Source: Trichosphaerium sp. ATCC 40318 (lineage: Eukaryota > Discosea > Flabellinia > Trichosidae). Taken from it: a stretch of 64,000 nucleotides of DNA. Both the position numbers and the translations under genes were made by a program. This document shows, in pieces, positions 25,301-35,331 of the stretch. The notes below the pieces were generated by a model. The model saw nothing but the letters and a program-made list of their open reading frames with translations, was not told the origin of the DNA and did no database searches. Within the stretch, counting starts at the first letter, position 1. The number at the start of each line of letters is the position of its first letter. The stretch lies in the NCBI GenBank assembly GCA_038496445.1, contig JALMLS010000305.1:52125-116124 (forward strand), written 5' to 3'.

Positions 25301-27211
25301 GTTGTCAGTAATATTGAGGTTCTTCAACAAAATTCCTATGTTGTTGTCATGAACATAGATACCTCCAGCTATGCTTCCTGCAGAGTTGTTCTTGAACACA
25401 GAATCTGTGATAGTCACTCCTTCGTTTCTAAACCGAACTCTAAGACCACCTACGATAACATTAGATTCGTTGAAGCTGAATCAGTTGACAAATAGCTTAC
25501 CTGCTCTGTCTTCTGCTACGTTATTGATGAAACTCGAAGATTCAAGAGTCACATTTGTATTATCATCGTTAATCTGAAGTCCTCCTGCATCATCAACAGC
25601 ATAGTTCTCTATGAACTGACTGTTTCTAATAGTGACATTCACATTGTCATCATTTACTGCTAGTCCACCAGAGTCAACAGTTACTCTGTTTCTCTCAAAG
25701 AGCACGTGATCTATTAGTATGTTTTCACAACTAACCATAAATAATCCACCTCCTCTTCTTGCTATATTTCCTCTGTAGAAAATAAAGAATGAGCACTATG
25801 ATCATCTCTCAGTGCACCTTACCTAAATGTTGAGTTCTTCACAACTATCTCGCTTAAAGTATCCAAGTAAACCGCTTTGAAATAGTCAGTTTGTGGTAGT
25901 CACGTGTCTATGTAAACGTACTTCCTCTACCAGGTTGTGTATTGTTCTCAAACAAGGAATTGTTTATATTTATTGTTGAATCATCAGCATCTAGAAATAG
26001 TTATAATTTGAAGCATGAAAAGTGTTCTTACATATCGCTGCACCACCTTCTGCGCTTCCGTTTGTGAAATTACAAGAATCTATTGTTAAATCAACTCGAA
26101 TCACATTAACTACGCCTACAGTCGAAATAAGAACAGTTGAAAGATAAGATTGGTTGTGTACCAAGTGCGGTTACTTTATTGTTGTTAAAGACACTATTGA
26201 AAACGTTGACAATTGAGTCTCTTGCTCGTATAACGCCATACCCTATCAGAGGGCTTATAGTATTGTCTAAAAACTTGACACTAAACTGATAGTAAGGTTA
26301 AATTTGAGTTAAGGGTAAACTTACTTTGTCAACGTTAATATTGGCCCTTCTACATTCACTATACCATTACGTCTAGGATTAGTACTATCATCACTCGATA
26401 ATCCACACGTATTATCAATAAAAGCGCAATCACTACTCGAAGAGAATTAAAAAAAAAAAAAGGTAACGGAGAAATCAAACCAACCTCCCGTTACCAAGAA
26501 ATATTAAAAAAAACGAACACGTGCCTAAAAAAAATACTACAAGATCCTGACGCATAAAAAACGGAACCTCCTCTACCACGCTAATCACGAGTAAGCAAAA
26601 CCCCAAACTAGAACGAAAAGCCAAATCAAGCGTACCGGTGTATCTGGAAACTCTTCAGGGCATACAGCGTTTTTAAAAATAATATTTTGAAACGAAATAA
26701 AGGTCACGTGATTATCTGTTCCACATTCGGGAGCCAAAAATAAGTAGTTTGCGTTTTCGCCATCAATAATTGATTCGCCGTTGGTTGTTCCTATTACAGG
26801 CGCCTTTATTAACAAACGAACTAGTACATTGTAGCCGTACCTTTAATGGTTATGTTGTTAGGCGTAAAGTCATTTGGCCATTGTAGGCGAGAGTTGTTGG
26901 AGCCTAGTTTATTACCGCATCAAATACGAACATACTCGATAACTGGCAAATTCCTTACCTCTGTATGTACCCTGACCCATTTCTATGACATCTCCAGGCA
27001 CAGATACAGAAAAAAGAGTGTAACGAAGGCTTAGACATGGATTGCTTTCATCCAAACATTCCCCAACGTCCGTTCCTAGCGACTACATTAACCTTTAAAG
27101 TTTTTTCATTTTTGTACCCGTTGTAGTTACGAAACGACGGCTGCACTGTATCTCTAATGTGAACAAAGCCAATACCAAGCCAAGCCAAACCCCGCTACTT
27201 AGTATTTTCAT
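22385..27211 (-). CDS. Receptor C: beta-helix ectodomain, GABA-B-like class C 7TM, coiled-coil tail
   Basis: Tandem paralogue of receptor B and closest to D. Exon 1 encodes MKILSSGVWLGLVLALFTLE, a signal peptide; the next exon has DVGECLDESNPCLSLRYTLF. Beta-helix exons include NVTIRNSQFIENYAVDDAGG (25481-25738) and YCDTKLFLKGGGFFSRINN with CTFVNNVAELGGGLFMRGE (24957-25283). The juxtamembrane module and TM1 lie at 23749-24174. The 7TM part spans about 22800-23720: TREFLIVILLGILISYLGAL at TM2, CELRVWFPAVGF at TM3, LVAKTYRIKLIFDMES, then LEYCSSEHGQIFLILTLAYE across an intron to GILVLAGCYFAFSVRNVP, and TM7 ending MMFVPKLWCIFTK. The last exon begins MASRRGNLSNKSAKSNKSN and runs into a charged coiled coil, ELEETKEELEETRKELEK, then KKTRKKKK. 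CACGTG lies 5 bp before the start codon. Not every exon was verified. Confidence 0.75.
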
Positions 27212-27674
27212 TCTCCACGTGGCCGGTGTACACGTAATGTAATTGTAATGTGTACCACGTTTGACAATCCAAAAACATGTAATCTTACTATGAGATGTAT
27301 GATACGAGCTACATCAAAAATTAGCATTCATTGTCGCATACAAGTGTGAATGGTATAGACAGTTTTTAATATCACACCTATGTGAATAACATGCTGTGTC
27401 TTAGACAAGTTAAACATCACGTGATTATTATAAATAGATAAGCAGTTAATTAGGTTATTATGGTACGCTGGCACGTCCGGAACAAATTTCGGAGCCTGAT
27501 CGTATTTTTTTCGATGTAATAATCTTGTAACTAAAGTGGCAACGGCTCTCGCCTCTTGTTTGAAAAAAAAATAAAAACACGAACTAGCATGCATGCAATT
27601 TTTATCACTGACAAATATTTAGAAGTACAAAACACCAAGTTTCCTTTAATAATATACTACTGCGTGACATTGTT
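27212..27674. other. Intergenic: receptor C promoter
   Basis: 463 bp between the receptor D stop and the receptor C start. CACGTG sites lie at 27216-27221, touching the start codon region, and at 27418-27423. No gene is seen. Confidence 0.5.
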
Positions 27675-30600
27675 TTATAGATCTACAGTATGCATTTTAT
27701 TGTTTAAGCCGCTACTATGTGAAATAGTTTCTCTCTTTTTCTCCAATAAATCTCGCGTGCTTCCTGTTTTCTTCTTTTTTCTTGTTTTCTTTTGTAACTC
27801 ACATCTAACTTTCTCAAGCTCCTTTCTTGTTTCCTCAAGTTCTCGTTTTGTTTCTTCAAGCTCTGTTTGAAAAGTTTTATGATCTACACCTGCAGGTCCA
27901 GTTGTGTCTTTGGTTTCTTGTACTGACGTATTTGATTTATTGGATATATTCGATTTATTGGATTTGCTTGATTTATTTCCTCGCCTGGCTGCCATTGTTA
28001 CTGACCTTGAAGACCTATTTATAGTAGTGAGCAATGTTGTAAATAAAAGTTTTAGTAACATACAAGGCTACAACGTCATCTTCCTTGTTTGTAAAAATAC
28101 ACCAAAGTTTAGGAACGAACATCATACCCATTGTCACTGAAGAAAGCAGTCAGCAAGATAATTCACAAAAAAAAGATGCGTAAGGATGGTTGTACCTGAC
28201 GCTATGAACCAAATACCAAGTGATACGATGATACTCACTGTAGAGTACGATGACGGGGATGTTATGGTGTATCCACAGATGAGCAAGAGTGAGCACCAAA
28301 TCAAATCATTGTAGATGACAGCACTCATCCATTTTGATTCGTTGTACAATGAAGGTACATTACGAACAGAAAACGCAAAATAACATCCTGCAAGTACAAG
28401 TATGCCCTTTGTAGAATGTTAGAACAGAACGATTCTCGTATCAGAATAGAACAGAGCCTAAATGTAATAACGTACTTCATAGGCTAAAGTGAGAATGAGA
28501 AATATTTGGCCATGTTCGCTTGAGCAGTATTCAAGTTTAAATAGAACACTATCAGGATCGTTCTTGAATCCAATTGTATTCCTGGATACTGCTGTCCATA
28601 AAATCAGTATGATCTGGATGGTCAAGGACTAGATACAAAGAAGCGAAACGAAGTGAAGTTGGTAAAAAAGAAAAGATAAAGGATACGAGTTGGAGAAGAA
28701 TACCAACAGAGGTGATTTGTAAAAGTTCTGGGAATGATATGATGGTATTCGTTAGACTTTCCATGTCAAATATGAGTTTGATTCTGTATGTCTTTGCGAC
28801 AAGAGGCCTACGTAGAAAGTATGAATACAATGATAACACCAAAACAACATACGCAAGCATTATGACAAATCCCACTGCTGGAAACCAAACTCTAAGCTCA
28901 CAGAACGCATCTGATACTGGCGCAATCCTAAGAAGGAAATTAGGAAAAGAAACACACGGAGAAAGGGATTGTACGTACCACATAAGTGCACCCAAGTATG
29001 ATATTAAAATACCAAGAAGAATGACAATCAGAAACTCTCTTGTTGATGCTCGGAGGATAACTGATGTATTCCTAAAGGGTTATCAACCGAAATAACACAA
29101 ACAATTGTTTGTACCAATAAACGATAACAATTGTTGCTGTTACCAACGTTGCTATGACACCAATGGCAACAAGCAAGATGACAATGATTGATGCTGTATC
29201 AGTCCATCTACGCCATTCTCTCACTGTCCTTGGTTTCTCCTCAACTACGATTGACAACTGGTCTTTATTTGCCCTAGTTATGAGAGCTATAGTGGTATTG
29301 TTTTCGTCAACAAAAACAACACTGAACGTGGTATTATCCAAAAGAGCACGTGAGGTGTTAGAAAAAGTCATCAATAAAATGTCATCTCCAACTTCCAACT
29401 TTGTAAAGTCTTCAACAGATACTCGTATGACCCCATTAAACGCAGGAGTTTTCAACCATGTTATGTATGAAACACCGAGAGTCATTTGAATAGCACTGTC
29501 ATTATCAAATGTCATATCGCTCAATACATCAATAGGTCCCTAATAATCGCATTAGTTTTGTAAGTCTCACGTGATACTTGGAAAGTGATAATAATTACAA
29601 AAGACGTACGTTCACAAGAAGTGTTGATTTTTGGAAATAAAAATGAGTTGTGGTATCCATCAGTTGTACATCTCTTTCAACAATCACAGTCGCTCCATCA
29701 ACATTATTTATCTTTGTGTTTTCTGTATTAAAAACCCGAACATCAATCTCCTTTATTAGTAACGTTCCTTGTGCGATACAGTTAGTTCATAGCCACAACT
29801 ACAAGCTATATAAAACGTACCTTGATTCTCAATAACGAGATTCCTCAATGCAATATTTGACAACCTAAACTGTGATATGCAGTCTGGTCCCAATACTAGG
29901 TGTGGGTTTGTTTCTAGTGATTGCTTAACCAACCTTTTCGATGTTGGGACACCCTAATAAACGAAATCAGTCTTAAGCGCCCAATTTAAGCGTACAATGA
30001 TAGTTCCTTGAGAAAGATTAAACTCGCTGTTGACATTAATTGACACACTAGAATGTATTCTAATGTGTCCTACTATCATATTAAAGACATTGGTATCAAG
30101 GTTCTCAACAACTTCAATGGTATAATCAGGGACGTGTATGCTCTCATAAACATTTCCTGTGTTTCCAATATTAAACTAAGAGTAAGAAAAAAGTAAGAAC
30201 ATACCAAAGTTGCCTCCAGGTAGAAACCCTTCAAAGTCATAAGGCGACGATTCCGAGAAATGACTGTTTGTCACGGATATAAACTCATCTCCATCAATAC
30301 CTATCAAATGATGTCAGTCGAACAATAGTAGAAATATAGGAACGTACTGTGTTCAGAGTTTGCAATAAAAGTGCATCCATCGACTGAGTTCTCGCCTCTC
30401 ATGAACAATCCACCACCGAGTTCAGCTACGTTGTTCACAAATGTACAATTGCTGAAAATAGCATTATCTGAAAAGTCATATAAGGCCCCTCCGCCAGTTC
30501 TATCAGCTCTATTATTGCCAAAGTAACAGTTTGTTATTGTTGAGTTTTGGTTATTAATGCGAGAAAAGAAACCTCCTCCCTTTAAAAACAACTTAGCATT

Positions 30601-33029
30601 GCAATATACAAGATTGAAGACAGTCAACGTACACTGTTCACAGCATAGTTATCCGTAATATTGAGGTTCTTCAATACAATCCCTATGTTGTCGTCGTGAA
30701 CGTAGACACCTCCACCGATATTTCCCGCAGAGTTGTTTTTGAACACAGAATCTGAAATAGTCACTTGTTCATTTTCAAATCGAAGTCTAATGCCACCTAC
30801 AATAACATTAGATTCGTTGATGCTGAACCAGTTGACAAATAGCTTACCTGCCCTGTCTTCTGCTACGTTATTGATGAAAATCAAAGATTCAAGAGTCACA
30901 TTTTTATTTTCATCGTTAACTTGAAGTCCTCCTGCATCATCAGCAGCATGGTTCTCTATGAATTGACAGTTTCTAACATTCACGTTCACATTTCTATCGG
31001 TAATCTGAAGTCCTCCTGCATCAACAACAGCGTAGTTTCCCTCGAACTGACTACTTTGTATGGCGACATTCGTATTATTTTCATCAATCTGAAGTCCTCC
31101 TGCATTATTACCAGCATGGTTCCCCGTGAACTGACTGTTTTGTATAATGACATTCGTATTTCCTTCGTTAACGTTAAGTCCTCCTGCATTATTATCAGCG
31201 TGGTTCCCCGTGAACTGACTGTTTTGTATAACGACATTTGTATTTCCTTCGTCAATCTGAAGTCCTCCTGCATCATCAACAGCATAGTTCTCTATGAACT
31301 GACTGTTTCTAATAGTGACATTCACATTGTCATCATTTACTCCTAGTCCGCCAGAGTCAACAGTTACTCTGTTTCTCTCAAAGAGCACGTGATCTATTAG
31401 TATGTTTTCACAACTAATCATAAATAATCCACCTCCTCTTCTTGCTATGTTCCCTCTATAGAAAATAAAGAATGAGCACTATGATCATCTCTCAGTACAC
31501 CTTACCTAAATGTTGAGTTCTTCACAACTATCTCGCTTAAAGTATCCAAGTAAACCGCTTTGAAATAGTCAGTTTGTGGTGGTCACGTGTCTATGTAAGC
31601 GTACTTCCTCTACCAGGTTGTGTATTGTTCTCAAACAAGGAATTGTTTATATTTATTGTTGAATCATCAGCATCTAGAAATAGTTATAATTTGAATCATG
31701 AAAAGTGTTCTTACATATTGCTGCACCAGCATCTGCGCTTCCGTTTGTGAAATTACAAGAATCTATTGTTAAATCAACTCGAATCACATTAACTACGCCT
31801 ACAGTCGAAATAAGAACAGTTGAAATACAAGATTGGTTGTACCTATTCCGGTTACTTTATTATTGTTAAAGACGCTATTGAAAACGTTGACAATTGAGTC
31901 TCTTGCTCGTATAACGCCATACCCTATCAGAGGGCTTATAGTATTGTCTAAAAACTTGACACTAAACGAATAAAGTAAGACTACATTATGACTTGGTGAG
32001 CGTAAGGTGTCTATCTACTCCGTATTTTAAGACAGATTTAGATTGACTTAAGGCAAAATAGTGTATTAATTTATCAAAAACTAGTGTGATAGGCGTACTT
32101 GGTCATGGTTAATATCAATAGCGATGAATTCCCTTCGACGTTCACGATGCCATTGCGTCTAGGTTGAGTACTATCATCACTGGATAATCCACATGTATTA
32201 TCAATAAAAGTGCAGTCACTAATCGAAGAGTTAAAAAACGGTAAAGTGGATAAATCTCAACGTGCGCCTACCGCAATGCCAAGACAACAAAAAAAAAAAA
32301 ACTAAACCCGCATACCTGAAAAAAATACTACAGTCTCCTTCCGCGTAAAAAACAGAACCTCCTCTGCCATTCTAATCACAAGTAAACAAAAACAAACCAA
32401 ACGAATAAAAACAATCCAAACCCAAAACTCAAACTCAAAACAACATTAAAATCACGTACCGGTGTATCTGGAAACTCTTCAGGGCATACAGCGCTTTTAA
32501 AAATAATATTTTGAAACGAAATAAAAGTCACGTGATTATCTGTTCCACATTCGGGAGCCAAAAATAAGTAGTTTGCGTTTTCGCCATCAATAATTGTCTC
32601 TCCGTCATTTGTTCCTATTACGGGCGCCTTTATTAAAAAAGAAGCATATTGAATATGTACCTTTGATGGTTATATTGTTAGGTGTATAGCCATTAGGCCA
32701 TTGTAGGCGAGAGTTGTTGGAGCCTAGTTTATTACCATATCAAAATACGAACATACTCGACATGACTATTCCCTTACCTTTGTATGTACCCTGACCCATT
32801 TCTATGACATCTCCAGGCACAGATACAGAAAAAAGAGTGTAACGAAGGCTTAGACATGGATTGTTTTCATCCAAACATTCCCCAACGTCCGTTCCTAGCA
32901 TATACATTAACAATAACGCGTTTTCGGGAAAACCTTACCCGTTGTAGTTACGAAACGACGGCTGCACTGTATCTCTATAAAGAACAAAGCTACCAATACA
33001 ACCCCAACCCCTCTACTTAGTATTTTCAT
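27675..33029 (-). CDS. Receptor D: beta-helix ectodomain with expanded repeats, GABA-B-like class C 7TM, coiled-coil tail
   Basis: Same gene plan as C and very similar over most exons. Exon 1 reads MKILSRGVGVVLVALFFIE, and CACGTG lies 5 bp upstream. Its beta-helix exon (30624-31421) is longer because of five in-frame 84-bp units, each 28 residues of type NSQFTGNHA..NAGGL...NTNV. The juxtamembrane module and TM1 lie at 29072-29524, TM2-TM4 at 28552-29080, and the TM6/7 exon at about 28134-28390 (YNESKWMSAVIYNDLIWC, then WFIAS). TM7 ends in FVPKLWCIFTNKEDD. The tail exon (27675-28000) starts MAARRGNKSSKSNKSNISNK and contains ELEETKRELEETRKELEK. Residues of the class C fold are kept (CELRVW at TM3, the second loop Cys, PKLW at TM7), so it is probably functional. 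Function is inferred: a surface receptor coupling to heterotrimeric G proteins. Confidence 0.75.
30928..31347 (-). repeat. Five in-frame 84-bp coding repeats (28-residue beta-helix coils) in receptor D
   Basis: The block CCTCCTGC (reverse complement GCAGGAGG, encoding AGG) recurs at 30928, 31012, 31096, 31180 and 31264, exactly 84 bp apart. Each unit encodes one beta-helix coil of 28 residues with the pattern Q.SQFxxNxAxxxAGGLxxxxxNxNV. Receptor C has about two such units at the equivalent place. Confidence 0.9.
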
Positions 33030-33956
33030 TCTCCACGTGGTGTGGTGGCCAGGTGTACAAAACTAATGTAATTGATATGTGTACCTAATGTTTGAAAATT
33101 AAAAACGGCATAGAATTTCCATGGCTCGTACGAGACCAGTACAATTTATACTAGCTACATGTTGAATCAAGCGTTCCGCTATGGTTTTTTTTAATGAATC
33201 CATCTTGCCTTCTCCATACCTGTCTCATAAGTGCACACGGATAAATAATTTACCCTTTGGCAGTACACTTTTACGGACAACTTGAGACGCTTGTATCAGG
33301 AACAAATAGAAATAAATTTAATATTTGTGCTTTCGTGCCTTGAGAAAAAAAAGTTATTTTCGCCCTTTTTTCAGATATTCCAAGGTTTTACCTTTTGATT
33401 TAGATTGTTTGGACTGTTTACAGACAACGTGTTTATATAATTATGTCCATGAACTCCGTCGGGCTAGTATTTTTAGCACTCTACTCTTGATTTTAGTCGT
33501 AATCACGTGCAGTTCTGCTGTGCTAGCTTACATTACTCGGGGTTAACTTTCATTGGCTTATATTGACAATCTAGGCTTAAAGCTAAAATATCATACAGTT
33601 TGTTTCAAATTACACCTCTACTTTACGTCTTAGGTGTAATACAAACCACAGGTAGCTAAACATCATAAAATATCACATTCCTTTTAAAATTACTGTTCTG
33701 TTAACAGAAATTATACAGCGTGCCCATGTGGTAGCTACTTTTTAAACTCACCAACCCTTCTATGACTTTTCTGATAACCACAATTGGTAAATACAGCATC
33801 ACCAACGTGAGTGCCGCTTGGTTACAGTTCCTACGACTTTATTTGTCACGTGACACGGAGAAAAAAAAACCCCTTTTGGCTGAACACTTTAACATCACTT
33901 CCTTAGGTGAGGCGTTGAGAACGTAGAAACTGTCTGGTATCTAGATTTAATATTAT
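33030..33956. other. Intergenic: receptor D promoter and spacer
   Basis: Besides the start-adjacent CACGTG (33034-33039) it has CACGTG at about 33505 and in a longer palindrome GTCACGTGAC near 33846, plus one CTGTTAACAG (about 33703-33712) shared with the 21.6 kb tandem repeat. A 73-residue plus-strand ORF (33325-33546) has no recognisable homology and I do not call it. Confidence 0.5.
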
Positions 33957-34947
33957 GTTGGCCGTGGTAAGGATTGCCAGCAATAAAATTAATACGCATG
34001 GTAGGAAGAGACGCTGGAGATTGTACAGATGAATTACACCCTTGTCATAGTATTAGATACACTCTTTTAAAGGTATCTGAGCCAAAGGGACGTCATAACT
34101 ATGTCTGGAACATATGGAGGCGTATTTAGCATTCAAAGTACGTGTCTGATGAAAGTATCTTGTTAACCAAACCAACATCATGCGTGAGCAAGGTCTTGTA
34201 TTGAGGTGTACATGTCACCTAGAGTAGTGACTTATTCGAACATAGGCATTGTTAGTCTGAATCAAGTTAATGCAATAGTGGATGGTTGCACGTTTACAAT
34301 GGAGTAGCTCGTCGCGGATCAGGATACGTACAAGAACAATAACATAGATATAACCGCGTCAACAATAGATTTAAGAAATTCTGTTTTTGAGAACAACATG
34401 GTAACTGACCTTGCAAGTACGCTATCATGAAAACATTGTGACCACTTTATAATAATGAACAGCTTTTAGCTGTTTTATGTTATTGCCAACATAGGGAAGT
34501 ATTCAAAACTGCTCTTTCAGGAAAGCAGTAACCCGTTCCTGTTTAGGAGAAACATAGCAAGAGAGGAGACTTCTCAATACGAGGGCACTGTTTGTGGAAG
34601 CAGGTCTCGACCAGACAATGCTGCTGGAGCGGCCATAGAAGGTGACAATGTCAACGTCACAATCACAAAAAACCGATTTCGTTGCGAATCGCACTGATAT
34701 CGACGCAGCAGGAATCCAAATTAATGACAGAAACATAAATGTGTTGCTTGAGTCTGTTAGGTTTATCAATAACATTGCAAGATAGAGGTATGCTGTGTTA
34801 ATGTGTATCACGATAGTACTTATTTTATTGTAGGTGGTATGCTGTAGTAGTAAGATTTTCCAGGAAGGAGTGACTATCACAGATTCTGTGTTTAAGACAA
34901 CTCTTCCTTCATACACAACACTCACAATAAACCATATTACCTAGACG
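33957..34947 (+). pseudogene. Receptor E: inverted, decayed copy of the beta-helix receptor gene
   Basis: Runs opposite to B, C and D. Bases 33967-34120 match receptor B intron 1 and exon 2 (ACGCTGGAGATTGTACAGAT and the following TGAGCCAAAGGGACGTCATA block), including the splice sites. From about 34200 the match jumps to the B exon around 17.5 kb (TTCGAACATAGGCATTGTTA), then to exons equivalent to 16.5-16.8 kb (GACAATGTCAACGTCACAAT). Single-base deletions relative to B (for example ACAATGG for ACAAATGG near 34298) and large internal deletions close every frame. No 7TM or tail part is present. It is closest to receptor B, so the inversion involved a B-like gene. Confidence 0.85.
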
Positions 34948-35331
34948 TGTATGTGGTACCGATACAGGGAAAAACAAAGGCGAAAAGAAGGCCTTAAAGT
35001 TTGAATGATCGTGGCTATTTGTAATCACTTGGAATTCAAATCGCCGGTCTTTTTTTTCTACGCCAACGGCGCGTTAGCCTTAACTTGTCGCTCAATACCT
35101 GAGCTATGTGCTTTTTATGCAAACAAACACTTGAATATAGCACATAAAACAACAAATTATTTAATTTATAAAACTGAGAGGTGGTGGTTAATGTGTTATT
35201 TTGCGACAATTTTTTTTATGTTACAAAGATTTTTTCTCTTTTTTTTTTTGTGTTGTACAAAAAAAACCAAGAAATCATGTTATTACAATTGTGCATTTGA
35301 CAGATTGAGTGTGAGGTAGTTTTTATGATAC
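34948..35331. other. Intergenic, no gene seen
   Basis: Includes T-rich tracts (35210-35250). An uninterrupted plus-strand ORF (35005-35319) has composition expected of AT-rich DNA and no recognisable domain. Confidence 0.4.

Noticed and set aside
23360-29095. Long plus-strand ORFs at 23360-23752 and 28712-29095
   Set aside because: They are antisense to the 7TM exons of receptors C and D and are conserved only because those exons are.
30921-31346. 141-residue plus-strand ORF
   Set aside because: It is antisense to the receptor D beta-helix repeats and repeats with the same 84-bp period.
30928-31347. Regular 84-bp repeats resembling a CRISPR-like array
   Set aside because: The repeats are in frame, encode beta-helix coils and sit inside a receptor exon. 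There is no spacer structure.
35050-35120. tRNA-like segment on the minus strand (TAGCTCAGGTATTGAGC, then GGCGATTTGAATTCC)
   Set aside because: The D-arm and T-arm resemblance is partial; no acceptor stem or correct seven-base anticodon loop can be formed.
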